64,000 bases of DNA from CAWJPW01 sp963844845 (GCA_963844845.1 CAWJPW010000003.1:310001-374000), one strand, 5' to 3'; shown: positions 7,959 through 17,131, counted from the first letter of the stretch. Numbers and translations: made by a program. The notes: a model not told the origin generated them from the letters alone.

Positions 7959-9338
7959 TCACTCATCCGCGGGGACGATGTTCTGGTTGCGGCGGAACAG
8001 GTTGCCCGGGTCCCACGCGGTCTTGACCCGGGCCAGACGAGGGAAGCTGCCGCGGTAGTTGTTCTGCACTCGACCGGCGTCGTCGCCCGACATGAAGTTG
8101 ACGTAGCCGGCGTCGGCGCCGTAGGGATGGACGGCGTCGTAGTAGTCGCGGACCCAGCGGATGTTGGCCTCGTTGTCGGCGGCGTCCGGCCACATGCCGG
8201 CGATGACCAGGGCGAAGCGCTGGTCGCGCCAGGGGAAGGCGGTCTTCTCGGGTGCCACCCGGTGCACGGCCCCGTTGATGGGGTAGAAGTGCACGGTCGA
8301 GTTCACGCAGGGCAGCTTGGCACCGTGCTCGACGTGGGCGGCGATGCTGTCGCCGGCGACCTCGGGCAGGAACTCGGCCTTCCAGTAGTGCTGGAGGCCG
8401 CGCGGCACCAGGGCGTCGAACGCCGAGTTGAGCGCCGGGTACGGCATCGGCCCGACGTGCTCGGCGACCACCGGGGCCACCTCCCGGAACGGCGCGAGCA
8501 CCTTCTCCGCCCGGGCGGGATCTCCCGCCCAGCAGGTGATCATGGCGCACATCGTCTCGCCGTGGCGGCTCTCGGGGATGAAGGGGAGGGGTGGAGCGAT
8601 CTGGAAGGCGAAGAAGGCACCGAGCTCCTCAGGGGCGTCGGCGATGTACTCGTTGAAGAAGCTGAGCACCTCGGGCGCTCGCGCGAGCTCGTAGAAGAGA
8701 GGCCCGCCGACGATCTCGGCGACCGGGTGGAGCGTGAACTCGAAGGCGGTCACCACTCCGAAGTTGCCGCCGCCGCCGCGCAGCGCCCAGAAGAGCTCGG
8801 GGTGCTGGTCCTCGCTGGCGGTGACCAGGCGGCCGTCGGCGGTGACCACGTCGGCCGACAGCAGGTTGTCGCAGGAGAGGCCGTAGCGGCGGGCGAGGTA
8901 GCCGATGCCGCCGCCCAGGGTGAGCCCGCCGACGCCGGTGGTCGAGATGATCCCGCCGGTGGTGGCGAGCCCGAAGGCATGAGTCGCATGGTCGAGGTCG
9001 CCCAGAGTGGCGCCGCCGCCCACCCGGGCGGTGCGCTTGACCGGGTCCACCTGGACCCAGTGCATCGGCGAGAGATCGACCACCAGGCCGTCGTCGCAGG
9101 TCCCGAAGCCCGGCACGCTGTGCCCGCCGCCGCGGACGGCGAGCTCGAGGCCGTCGCGCTGCGCGGCTTCCAGCGCGGCGATGACGTCGGCGGCGTCAGC
9201 GCACTGGACCACGGCCGCTGGGCGGCAGTCGTGCATGAAGTTGTAGACCATGCGGGCGTCGTCGTAGCCGTGGTCGCCGGCGGTGAGGACGTGACCGCGG
9301 GTGCGGCTGCGCAGATCGTTGAGCGTCGTGTCATTCAT
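7959..9338 (-). CDS. FAD-binding oxidoreductase, berberine bridge enzyme family
   Basis: A 459-residue protein. The N-terminal half is the PCMH-type FAD domain, with VRGGGHSVPG carrying the His that usually attaches FAD covalently (near residue 73), then TTGVGGLTLGGGIGYLARRYGL and ALRGGGGNFGVVT. The C-terminus has the berberine-bridge segment NNYRGSFPRLARVKTAWDPGNLFRRNQNI. The single-Cys attachment site of bicovalent members (usually in a GxCxxV motif) is not apparent. Such enzymes oxidise sugars or secondary metabolites; the substrate is unknown. An AAGGAGG site precedes ATG at 9338. It lies 33 bp downstream of the BTAD regulator on the same strand, which suggests one transcription unit. Confidence 0.93.
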   Translation of the reverse strand: MNDTTLNDLRSRTRGHVLTAGDHGYDDARMVYNFMHDCRPAAVVQCADAADVIAALEAAQRDGLELAVRGGGHSVPGFGTCDDGLVVDLSPMHWVQVDPVKRTARVGGGATLGDLDHATHAFGLATTGGIISTTGVGGLTLGGGIGYLARRYGLSCDNLLSADVVTADGRLVTASEDQHPELFWALRGGGGNFGVVTAFEFTLHPVAEIVGGPLFYELARAPEVLSFFNEYIADAPEELGAFFAFQIAPPLPFIPESRHGETMCAMITCWAGDPARAEKVLAPFREVAPVVAEHVGPMPYPALNSAFDALVPRGLQHYWKAEFLPEVAGDSIAAHVEHGAKLPCVNSTVHFYPINGAVHRVAPEKTAFPWRDQRFALVIAGMWPDAADNEANIRWVRDYYDAVHPYGADAGYVNFMSGDDAGRVQNNYRGSFPRLARVKTAWDPGNLFRRNQNIVPADE

Positions 9339-9371
9339 GGTGCGGACCTCCTTGAAGAGATTTCGACTCAG

Positions 9372-12300
9372 TCAAGGATGGGCCATGGAGCGTTCCGCGG
9401 GCGTTCCGCCGCCGTCGGCGGGCTGCCTCGAGCCCAGCAGCGAGGCGGCGGCCTGCAGGTCGCGGAGGTTGTGGCCCTCTGAGAGCAGCGCGCAGGCGGC
9501 GGCCAGCGGGCGGTGGTCTCCCGTGTGCCGGGCCAGGGAGGTGGCGGCCCGCAGCCGCAGGGTGCGGGATCCTGCACGGGTCGCAGCTTCGAGGGCGTGG
9601 CGAAAGTCGGCGACCGCCGGTTCGGGGTCGCCGATGCGCGCCCTGACCTCTCCCCGCAGCCGCAGGAGCTCGGGCTCGAGGTAGTGCTGACCGCGCTCGT
9701 CGGTCCAGACGAGCGCCTCGGTCAGCGGCTCGAGCGCCGCCTCTGGGTCGCTGTCGAGCCGGGCGGCGGCGGCGAGAGCCAGGGCGAAGGTGAGGTGCAG
9801 GGTCTGGCCGGTGCGCCGCATCGTCGTGCTCGCGTCGTCGATGAGCCGGATGCCGCCGGCATCGCCGCTCGCCACCTGGAGCCAGGCTTCGAGCAGCGAC
9901 GTCGTCGGTGCGAAGAAGCCGAGGTGCCGGTCGGCGCGGCGGCGCTCGCCCCTGTCGCCGAGCCACTGCTGCACGGTTGCGAGGTCGCCGGCCTCGGCGG
10001 CGACCCAGCAGGAGTAGGTGAGGGCGTAGGCCTGACTGGTGGGGTGGTCGAGCCGGTCGGCGGCGGCCAGCGCCTCGCGGGCCAGCCGCAAGGCGGTCTC
10101 CGGTCGCCCCCTGAGCCACATGGCGAGGGCGAGTCGGCTCAAGCAGACCGCACGGGGGTCCTGCGCGAACCCGGTGACGTGGCGCTCCACCCGCTCCGGG
10201 TGGTACAGCTCGAGGGCCCGGCGGAGGTGGTGGACGGCGGCTCGCAACCGCCCGCTCCAGAAGCCGGTGACGCCGAGGACGTAGTGGGCTTCGACCTGGG
10301 CGACGGGGTCGTGCTCGTGCTCCAGCAGCTCGTGGCCGAAGCGGCGCGCCGAGGCGAAACGACAGCCGGCGAGCGCGCCGAGGGCGAGCCCGCGCAGGAC
10401 CTCGGGACCCGGTGTGCGACCCAGGTGGAGGGCGAGGCTCCGGGCCCGTCGGTAGATCCGGTGGGCGCGCTCGGCCCCGTAGCCGAGCCGGGCGACGACG
10501 GGGACCCCGAGCTCGGTGCGCAGCTCGATCTCCAGGGCGTCGTGGCCGGGGCCGGGCGGCAGCCGGTCGAGGAGCCCGAGCGCCCGCTCCAGGGCGGCGC
10601 CGGCGTCGTCGAGAGCGAAGACCGACATGGCGTGACGGGCCGCCTCGCGGTACGCCGCGATCGCTTCGTCAACGAGGCCCGCCTGGTCGAAGTGGGCGGC
10701 CAGCGGACCGCTCAGCGGTCCTGCTGCAGCTTCCTCGAGGCCGGCCAGGGCGGTGGCGACGGTGCGGTGGAGGTGGCGCCGACGCGCCGGGCTCAGGCTC
10801 CGCTGGAGTGCCTCGCGGATGGTGTCGTGGGTGAAGTCGAAGACGCCGTCGCGCTCGTCGACGAGACGACGATGCCAGAGCTCGTCGAGGGCCGAGACCA
10901 CCGTCTCCTCGTCGGCACAGCCGGCTGCCGCCAGGATCTCGACCGTGAAGCTCCGCCCGACGACGGCGGCGACCTCGGCGATGGGCCGGGCGCACGACGA
11001 GAGGCGCGCGAGGCGGCTGTCGATGAGCGCCTGCACGGTGGGCGTCAGAAAGGCGTCTGGGTGCTCCTCGAGGAGCCCCGCTCGCACGGCCTCGATGACG
11101 AAGAGTGGGTTCCCGGCCGTGGCTCGGAGGAGGCGCGCGGCGGACGCGGCGTCGACCGGACCGTCGGTCAGACGAGCGGCGAGCTGGGTGGTGGCGGCGA
11201 GGTCGAAACGCTCGAGCTCTATTTCGGTGAGGAGTCCCTCGCGCCGCAGGCCGGCGACCAGAGTGGCGAGGGGGTGTCCGGCCCCGACCTCGCCGGGACG
11301 GGTGGTGCCCACCACCAGCACCGGGTCGTCGCGATGGTGGCACAGGAGATAGGCGAGGAATGCGAGGGTGGCCCGATCGCACCAGTGCAGGTCGTCGAGG
11401 ACCAGCAGCACCGGCCCGCGGGCGCCTATGGCGCGGGCTGCCGCCTCCAGCAGGCGACGAAGATGGTCGTCGGTGGGCAGTGCAACCGGCGGTGCCTCCG
11501 GGCTCCCCAGCTCCGGGAGCAGCCGGGCGAGCTCGGCGCGCCATGCGGCGCCGAGTCGGTCGACCCCCGGCGCGAGCGCCGGGGAGCGCAGCCAGTCGAT
11601 CACCGGGCCCCAGGCCGGATGCCCCTCGGCCTCGTAGCAGCGGGCGGCGGCGGCGGCGGCGCCGGCCGCCGCCGCTGCCTGAGCCAGCTCCGCCACCAGG
11701 CGGGACTTGCCGATGCCGGGCTCGCCGGTGACGAGAAGGAGACGGGCGGCGCCCGTGTGCGCCTGCTGCCAGGCCGCGGTGGCTGCGGCCCACTCCGCCC
11801 GGCGACCCACCAACCGAGGCGACGCAGGCTGGGGCTGGGGCTCCGCCGCCGGCCTCGCCGTCCCCTTGAGGAGGCGCTCGTGCAGCTCCCGGGTCACGGC
11901 GGCGGGCTCGACGCCGAGGTGCTCGCGCAGGGTGGCGACAAGATCGTGGTAGACGCGCAGCGCGGTGGAGCGGGCGCCGCCCTCGGCGAGCAGGCCCATC
12001 AGCAGGCGGGCGGAGGGCTCGTCCAGGGGATCGAGGCCGCGCAGCCGTTCGGTCACCGCCACCGCGGCGTCGAGGCGCCCAGCCGCATGCTCGGCGTCGG
12101 CGAGCTGGCGCAGCACGTCGGCGGCGGCTCGCCGCAGCCGCTCCCGCTCGCTCAGCACCCAGTCGTCCCAGCTCGCCGGCAGAAGGTCGCCGCCGTAGGC
12201 GTTCGCTGCGTTTGTCAGCTCGGTCCGGCGCCGGTCGCCTTCTGATGCTCCGGCGCGCCGGGCCGCCTCCTCGAACGCCACGACATCCACCCTCGCCGGG

Positions 12301-12668
12301 GCGTCGGCCCGCCACTGCAGCGTGCGGGCGGTGATCTCCACGAACCGCTCGGTATCGGGGACCGCCCGGCGCAGGTCGTGGAGGGCGTGGCGCAGGTTGG
12401 TGAGGGCCTGGTGGTCCCGGGAGTCCGGCCACAACGTGGCGGCCACTGCCGGGCGCGGCTGCGGCGCCGACCGGCGCAGCACCAGGAGCGCCACCAGGCT
12501 CAGAAGCCGCGGTGACTCGAGCTGCGCGAGGGGCTCCCCGGCGAACGCCGCCCGGACCCCGCCCAGAAGGGTCAAGCACACCCCATCCTGGCCGGCCGGA
12601 GCCGCAACGTTAAGATTCCGAGACGCCATTTCTTTTATCAGTATGGGTCGCGACGTGGGAGTTGTCAT
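9372..12668 (-). CDS. BTAD/AAA-domain transcriptional regulator (SARP/AfsR-like) with TPR tail
   Basis: A protein of about 1,098 residues. Residues 30-120 form a winged-helix OmpR-type DNA-binding domain (LTLLGGVRAAF, LWPDS, LRHALHDLRR). Residues 125-270 are the bacterial transcriptional activation domain, with WVLSERERLR and the GLDPLDEPSARLLM repeat. A STAND/AAA ATPase follows (Walker A GEPGIGKS at 315-322, LLVLDDLHWCD as Walker B). The C-terminal half is alpha-helical TPR-like. No LuxR helix-turn-helix is present at the end. Ala-rich runs occur near residues 328-343. The second ATG, 13 codons in, is an alternative start; neither has a clear ribosome site. The probable target is the adjacent oxidase gene. 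Confidence 0.85.
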   Translation of the reverse strand: MTTPTSRPILIKEMASRNLNVAAPAGQDGVCLTLLGGVRAAFAGEPLAQLESPRLLSLVALLVLRRSAPQPRPAVAATLWPDSRDHQALTNLRHALHDLRRAVPDTERFVEITARTLQWRADAPARVDVVAFEEAARRAGASEGDRRRTELTNAANAYGGDLLPASWDDWVLSERERLRRAAADVLRQLADAEHAAGRLDAAVAVTERLRGLDPLDEPSARLLMGLLAEGGARSTALRVYHDLVATLREHLGVEPAAVTRELHERLLKGTARPAAEPQPQPASPRLVGRRAEWAAATAAWQQAHTGAARLLLVTGEPGIGKSRLVAELAQAAAAAGAAAAAARCYEAEGHPAWGPVIDWLRSPALAPGVDRLGAAWRAELARLLPELGSPEAPPVALPTDDHLRRLLEAAARAIGARGPVLLVLDDLHWCDRATLAFLAYLLCHHRDDPVLVVGTTRPGEVGAGHPLATLVAGLRREGLLTEIELERFDLAATTQLAARLTDGPVDAASAARLLRATAGNPLFVIEAVRAGLLEEHPDAFLTPTVQALIDSRLARLSSCARPIAEVAAVVGRSFTVEILAAAGCADEETVVSALDELWHRRLVDERDGVFDFTHDTIREALQRSLSPARRRHLHRTVATALAGLEEAAAGPLSGPLAAHFDQAGLVDEAIAAYREAARHAMSVFALDDAGAALERALGLLDRLPPGPGHDALEIELRTELGVPVVARLGYGAERAHRIYRRARSLALHLGRTPGPEVLRGLALGALAGCRFASARRFGHELLEHEHDPVAQVEAHYVLGVTGFWSGRLRAAVHHLRRALELYHPERVERHVTGFAQDPRAVCLSRLALAMWLRGRPETALRLAREALAAADRLDHPTSQAYALTYSCWVAAEAGDLATVQQWLGDRGERRRADRHLGFFAPTTSLLEAWLQVASGDAGGIRLIDDASTTMRRTGQTLHLTFALALAAAARLDSDPEAALEPLTEALVWTDERGQHYLEPELLRLRGEVRARIGDPEPAVADFRHALEAATRAGSRTLRLRAATSLARHTGDHRPLAAACALLSEGHNLRDLQAAASLLGSRQPADGGGTPAERSMAHP

Positions 12669-12750
12669 CTAGGGCGAAACGCCCCACCCGTTTGCAGACG
12701 AGCGGCGGGGAGTCGGTGACAAGATTCCTTCGCGGCCCGTCTCTTCTACG

Positions 12751-13359
12751 ATGGACGCAATGCCCGCCGACCACGAGACCTCTGCCGGCTCCGCACCCGG
12801 GAACGGGGAGAAGGTGTCGTTCACCATGCCGCTCGAGGGCTGGCGGCGACTCTTCGCGGCCATCGCAGACGGTGAGCCCGCGGCTCTCGAACGCCTTTAC
12901 GATGCCGTCGCAGCGCAGCTCTTCGGGCTTGCGGTGTGTCGCACCCGGAGCCGTGAGGACGCCGCCGACGTGGTCGCCGAGACCTTCGTCCGGGTGGCCC
13001 AACAGGGCGAGCGGTTGCGCGTCGTGCGCGACCCCCGGGCCTGGCTGCTGACGGTGGCCCGCCGCCTCACCGTGGACGTCGCCCGCGAGCGGGCCCGGCA
13101 CGCCGCCGAGCCCATCGAGCTTGCGGATTGTGTAGCGGCGCCGGCTGACGAACCCGGGCGGGCGCTGGATGCGCGCCGCGCCGCCCGGTTGTTGGGGCGG
13201 CTGCCCGAACGCCAGCGCGAGGCCGTCTACCTGCGCCACTTCGCCGACTGCAGCTTCGCCGCCGTGGGGCGGATCACCGGCGTTCCCACCTTCACTGCGG
13301 CGAGCCGCTACCGCCTGGGCTTGCGTCGCCTGCGGGCGCTGCTGGAGGAGGCACCATGA
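12751..13359 (+). CDS. ECF-type RNA polymerase sigma factor
   Basis: A 202-residue protein. Region 2 is at about residues 35-110 (LERLYDAVAAQLFGLAV, DAADVVAETFVRV, DPRAWLLTVARRLTVDVAR). Region 4 is at about 140-200 (LLGRLPERQREAVYLRHFADCSF, then a helix-turn-helix VGRITGVP...SRYRLGLRRLRALL). The linker is short and there is no C-terminal extension. The N-terminal 25 residues are weakly conserved, and an ATG four codons in is an alternative start. It overlaps the next gene by 4 bp (ATGA), the usual arrangement of a sigma factor and its regulator. It diverges from the BTAD regulator, leaving about 80 bp for both promoters. Confidence 0.9.
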   Translation: MDAMPADHETSAGSAPGNGEKVSFTMPLEGWRRLFAAIADGEPAALERLYDAVAAQLFGLAVCRTRSREDAADVVAETFVRVAQQGERLRVVRDPRAWLLTVARRLTVDVARERARHAAEPIELADCVAAPADEPGRALDARRAARLLGRLPERQREAVYLRHFADCSFAAVGRITGVPTFTAASRYRLGLRRLRALLEEAP

Positions 13360-13754
13360 AGCATCCCGACGAGCTCGACCGCCTGCTGGGCGGACTAGTA
13401 CCGGCCCCACCCCCTCCGGAGGCCCGCGAGCGCACGATCGCCGCGGCGCGGGAAGCGCTGGCAGGCCGCCCTCAGCCCGGCGACATCTGGTGGCGGCTGT
13501 GGACGAGCCGGCCGCTGCGCCTGGCGTGGGCCGCCGCGGTGGCTCTGCTGCTGGCGGCGAACGCACTGCTGTCGGTCGCGGGGCCGCCCCGTCACTCCAC
13601 CCCGCCGCATCCGGTGGTCGCGGTCGGTCCCGCCGCGCCGGAGCCCGAGCTGGTCGCCCTCACGCGCCTGCCGCCGCTCCGGCTCGAACTGCTCCCGACC
13701 CTCGGCGCGTCCCCCCGTCCCGGTCCCCCGACGAACCCTGCCAAGCCCTCGTGA
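13356..13754 (+). CDS. Single-pass membrane protein, probable anti-sigma partner
   Basis: A 132-residue protein whose ATG overlaps the sigma factor stop. The N-terminal 45 residues are cytoplasmic-looking (HPDELDRLLGGL, then RERTIAAAREAL). One transmembrane helix lies at about residues 62-80 (LAWAAAVALLLAANALLSVA), followed by a Pro-rich extracytoplasmic tail. There is no zinc motif. Position and topology fit an anti-sigma factor, but no sequence signature proves it. Confidence 0.65.
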   Translation: MKHPDELDRLLGGLVPAPPPPEARERTIAAAREALAGRPQPGDIWWRLWTSRPLRLAWAAAVALLLAANALLSVAGPPRHSTPPHPVVAVGPAAPEPELVALTRLPPLRLELLPTLGASPRPGPPTNPAKPS

Positions 13755-13765
13755 AGGAGGTCCCC

Positions 13766-14869
13766 ATGCCGTCCTCAGCTTCTCGCTCCCGTGTGATCCC
13801 GGTGCTCGCCGCCGTCGCGGTGGTCGTCCTTCTCGCCGGCACCCTCGCCGCGCGCCTGATGGCGCGGGACAGGGTCGAGGCGCCGCCGCTCGGCGCGGTG
13901 CCCGCGCCCCATGCCTTCACCATGGCCGATCTCGAGGTCCCCTGCTGGTCGTGCCCCTCAGCCGCGCAGTGGCCGGTGCGCTTTCACACCAATCTCGACC
14001 TCCTCGCTCCGCTCGGCGACGGCCCGGCCAACGCCGCGGACTTCTTCGCCCAGTTCGAGAAGGAGCGCGGGCCCCGCGCCGCCGAGGCGGCGGCCTTCAT
14101 GGCGCGCCGCGCGGCTCCTCCCGGCTCCGGGAACGACTGGATCGGTCAGGTCGTGCCCGGCGACGATCTGCTGCTGCGCGAGGCCGAGCCGTGGGTGGAC
14201 CAGGCGGTCATGCGCTTCTACCCCGACGAGTTTCCCGTCGCGGGTGCCGACACCCGGGTGCCGAACCTCCTCATGATGATCGCCATGGCGCGCAGCTGGG
14301 TCGCCCGTGGCGTGGCCGCGGGGGATCCCGCCGCCGGCCTCGCCGACTGCCGGCTCGCCATTCGCCTCGGTCGCCTGCTGCGCCAGGAGGATGCGGTGCT
14401 GATCAACGACCTGGTGGGGCTCGCGTGTGTTCACCTGGGCACCCGTGGGGTGTACGCCATCGCCGCGCGGACCGGCGACACGAAGCTGGCGCTCCTCGCG
14501 TCGGTGGTCCTCGGCGAGGTGGCGCCGCAGCGGCTCTACACCTCGCAGCGAATCACCTCGGTGGACCTCGCCTCGTTCGTGAGAGAGCCGAAACCGGGCA
14601 GCTACAGCCTCGCGCTCCCCGACAGCCGGTTGGACACCATGGTGGAGATGGCGACGGCCTCCCCCGATCGCCGATTCAGTGGTGAGGCCCTCCTCGACCT
14701 CGGGGTCGTCGAGCGCTACGGTACGTCGGCTCAGCAGACCCGCGCTCGTGCCGCCCTCGACCAGGTGCTCGCCGCCGGGGATCCGGTCCTTGCCGAGGTG
14801 GCGCGCGCCAGTCGCGCCGGTGATCCGGACGGAACAATGCTCGAGAAGATGATCGAGCACTCCAGGTAG
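13766..14869 (+). CDS. Membrane-anchored or secreted protein of unknown function, third gene of the sigma operon
   Basis: A 367-residue protein with a strong AAGGAGG site, 11 bp after the anti-sigma-like gene. A hydrophobic segment at about residues 9-32 is a signal anchor. The rest is mostly alpha-helical. A CWSC pair follows shortly after the anchor (about residue 60) and could bind metal or form a disulphide; I see no enzyme motif. The family is not recognised. Its place in the operon suggests an output or sensor of the same envelope response. A strong hairpin follows. Confidence 0.75.
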   Translation: MPSSASRSRVIPVLAAVAVVVLLAGTLAARLMARDRVEAPPLGAVPAPHAFTMADLEVPCWSCPSAAQWPVRFHTNLDLLAPLGDGPANAADFFAQFEKERGPRAAEAAAFMARRAAPPGSGNDWIGQVVPGDDLLLREAEPWVDQAVMRFYPDEFPVAGADTRVPNLLMMIAMARSWVARGVAAGDPAAGLADCRLAIRLGRLLRQEDAVLINDLVGLACVHLGTRGVYAIAARTGDTKLALLASVVLGEVAPQRLYTSQRITSVDLASFVREPKPGSYSLALPDSRLDTMVEMATASPDRRFSGEALLDLGVVERYGTSAQQTRARAALDQVLAAGDPVLAEVARASRAGDPDGTMLEKMIEHSR

Positions 14870-14892
14870 CCGGCACTGCCCTGCGTGCTCGC

Positions 14893-14931
14893 ACCGCCCG
14901 GCCGTCCCCGGCCGGGCGGTCGTTCGTTCCG
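14893..14931 (+). terminator. Rho-independent-like terminator of the sigma operon
   Basis: A perfect 11-bp stem, ACCGCCCGGCC with GGCCGGGCGGT around GTCCCC, is followed by CGTTCGTTCC, 23 bp after the last stop of the operon. Confidence 0.75.
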
Positions 14932-15008
14932 GTGCAAAGGCGCGGTGCTGATGTCCTGCGGCCCGGGTGCGGATATGATGCCCGCCGAGAACCGTGAAGG
15001 AGGGGCGT

Positions 15009-16550
15009 ATGGCGGTGGTGATTGGCGCGGGGCGGCTCACGATCGAGGACGTGGTGGCGGTGGCGCGGCACGGCGAGCCGGTGGAGCTGGCGCCGGCTGC
15101 TCTGGAGCGGATTCGCGGCTGCCGTGGGCTGCTGGAGCGCAAGATCACCGCCGGCGAGACCATGTACGGGGTCAACACCGGCATCGGCGAGCTCGCTCAC
15201 GTGCGCCTCGACGACGAGCAGGTGGAGCAGTTCCAGCGCTACCTGATCTTCAATCACGCGGCGGGGATCGGTTCGCCGGCGCCGGTGGAGCACGTGCGCG
15301 CGGCGTTGCTCTCGCGGGTGACGGTGCACGCCCACGGCCACTCCGGCTGCCGCCCCGAGATCCCCCTCACCTACCTGGCCATGCTCAACGCCGGAGTGAC
15401 CCCGGTGGTGTGTGAGAAGGGCTCGGTGGGGGCGTGTGGCGACCTCGCGCCCATGAGCCAGGCGGCCCTCACCCTGATGGGGGAGGGCGAGTGCTTCGTC
15501 GGCGGTGAGCGCCTCCCGGCGCGAGTGGCGCTCGAGCGCGCCGGCATTCCGGTGCCCGGTCTCAAGGCCCGCGACGGCCTTGCCGCCATCAACGGCTCCA
15601 ACCTCATCACCGGCATGGGCTGCCTGCTTCTCTTCGACGCCGAGCGCTGGGTGGCGCAGGCGGAGGTCGCCGCAGCCATGGCCCTGGAGGCGCTGCTCGC
15701 CAACCTGCGGCCCTACGAGGCCCGCCTGCACGAGCTGCGCGGCTTCAGCGGGGCGATGACCTGTGCCGCCAACCTGCGGCGCGTGCTGGACGGCTCCGAC
15801 CTGGCGTCCGGCAAGCTCGAGGTCAAGGTCCAGGACGCCTACTCCATGCGCTCGACGCCGCAGGTCATCGGCGCCCTGCGCGACGCCCTGGCGTGGGCGC
15901 GAGCCCAGGTGGAGACCGAGCTCAACGGAGTGGCCGACAACCCCATCTTCCTGCCGGACGAGGACCGCGTGCTCACCGGTGCGAACTTCCAGGGCACGCC
16001 GGTGTCGATGCCGCTGGACCTGGTCACCGCCGGCATCACCATGGTCTCGGTGCTCTCCGAGCGCCGCCTCAATCGTCTTCTCAACCCGGCCCTGTCGGTG
16101 GGGCTGCCGGCCTTCCTCACCAGGGGTGCGGGGATGTTTTCGGGGCACATGCTCTCGCAGTACACCGCCGACATGCTCATCGTCGAGCAGCGCATCCTGT
16201 CGGCGCCGTCGTGTATCCAGTCGATCCCCGCCGCCGCCGACCAGGAGGACTTCGTCTCCATGGGCATGAACGGCGCGCTCAAGGGGCGCCAGGTGCTCAC
16301 CAACGCCCACGGCGTGCTCGGCATCGAGCTCATCGCCGCCGCCCAGGCGTTGGACTTCCGAAATCACACCTTCGGCCGCGGCGTCGCCGCCGCGCGGGCG
16401 GCGGTGCGCCGGGTGGTGGAGCACCTCGACGAGGACCGTCCGCTCTTCCCCGACCACAACGCCATGGCCGCGGCCGTCGAGCGCTGCGACGTCCTCGACG
16501 CGGTGGAGGCGGCAGTGGGTCCGTTGGGACGCTCGTGGCCGGAGGCGTAG
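15009..16550 (+). CDS. hutH: Aromatic amino acid ammonia-lyase (HutH/HAL-like) with Cys in the MIO tripeptide
   Basis: A 513-residue enzyme of the MIO ammonia-lyase family, which eliminates ammonia from histidine or other aromatic amino acids. Seen: YGVNTGIGEL (Tyr53), NHAAGIG (His83), the MIO region GSVGACGDLAPMS, FQGTPVSMPLD, and SIPAAADQEDFVSMG. The prosthetic group normally forms from Ala-Ser-Gly; here it is Ala142-Cys143-Gly144 (TGT at 15435). In Pseudomonas HAL a Ser143-to-Cys change is reported to still give active enzyme, so activity is plausible. Most HALs have QEDHVSM where this one has QEDFVSM, so the substrate may not be histidine. No other hut gene is nearby. An AAGGAGG site supports the start. 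Confidence 0.88.
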   Translation: MAVVIGAGRLTIEDVVAVARHGEPVELAPAALERIRGCRGLLERKITAGETMYGVNTGIGELAHVRLDDEQVEQFQRYLIFNHAAGIGSPAPVEHVRAALLSRVTVHAHGHSGCRPEIPLTYLAMLNAGVTPVVCEKGSVGACGDLAPMSQAALTLMGEGECFVGGERLPARVALERAGIPVPGLKARDGLAAINGSNLITGMGCLLLFDAERWVAQAEVAAAMALEALLANLRPYEARLHELRGFSGAMTCAANLRRVLDGSDLASGKLEVKVQDAYSMRSTPQVIGALRDALAWARAQVETELNGVADNPIFLPDEDRVLTGANFQGTPVSMPLDLVTAGITMVSVLSERRLNRLLNPALSVGLPAFLTRGAGMFSGHMLSQYTADMLIVEQRILSAPSCIQSIPAAADQEDFVSMGMNGALKGRQVLTNAHGVLGIELIAAAQALDFRNHTFGRGVAAARAAVRRVVEHLDEDRPLFPDHNAMAAAVERCDVLDAVEAAVGPLGRSWPEA

Positions 16551-16639
16551 CGCCCCGAGACCTCTGAAGCGGAGGCTCCGAGTTGCCGCCGGGGCCCGCA
16601 GCATCCGCCACCGCCGCCGCAGATGCTGTTGTGGTCCCC

Positions 16640-17131
16640 CTACCCCTCGAACCTCCCGTCGGCCCGCTCCCGCCGGTTCCCTTCGTCGAGCCAACCAGCC
16701 CGCGAGCCGGGATGAGCGTCGAACTCGGGGACGTAGGGCTTGACGTCGAGTACCGGCGTGCCGTCGAGGATGTCGACGTCGCGGACGTACAGCGTGCTGC
16801 CCTCGATGCGCTCGAGCCGTAGCACCGACAGACCGATGGGGTTGGGCCGCGCCGGCGCTCGGGTGGCGAAGAGACCGCGTGGACGCACGTCGCGGTAGGG
16901 GATGACGGTCGGCTCGAAAGCTCGGGCGCGATCGAGGACGAAGAGCACCCAGATGCGCTCGAAGCCGTCGAGGTCGGCGAGCGCCGGGGCCAGCACCGGG
17001 TCGAGCTCGAGGCGGCCGGCGGCACCCTCGGCCGCAGCTGGTTGGATGGGCGTGCCGCGCTGCTCCGCGAAGGAAGAGCGCACCACCCCGATGGAGGAGA
17101 AGGTGAAGGCGGCTCCGGGGTTGCTGTTCAC
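16640..17131 (-). CDS. trmO: TrmO/TsaA-like tRNA (N6-threonylcarbamoyladenosine) methyltransferase
   Basis: A 163-residue TsaA/YaeB-type beta-barrel protein. It begins with FSSIGVVRSSF, then RLELDP, LDGFERIWVLFVLDRA, DVRPRGLFATRAPARPNPIGLSVLRLERIEG and LDGTPVLDVKPYVPEFD, all core family motifs. The family N6-methylates threonylcarbamoyladenosine at position 37 of some tRNAs. The GTG at 17131 overlaps the stop of the DUF1847 gene (GTGA) and is the best start. It is shorter than the E. coli protein, as common in other phyla. Confidence 0.9.
   Translation of the reverse strand: MNSNPGAAFTFSSIGVVRSSFAEQRGTPIQPAAAEGAAGRLELDPVLAPALADLDGFERIWVLFVLDRARAFEPTVIPYRDVRPRGLFATRAPARPNPIGLSVLRLERIEGSTLYVRDVDILDGTPVLDVKPYVPEFDAHPGSRAGWLDEGNRRERADGRFEG

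Noticed and set aside
9513..12245. A 910-codon plus-strand frame opposite the BTAD regulator
   Set aside because: Glu/Gly-rich low-complexity translation opposite a gene with clear domains; shadow frame.
14676..16694. A 672-codon minus-strand frame opposite the ammonia-lyase
   Set aside because: Antisense shadow; the plus strand carries all ammonia-lyase motifs.
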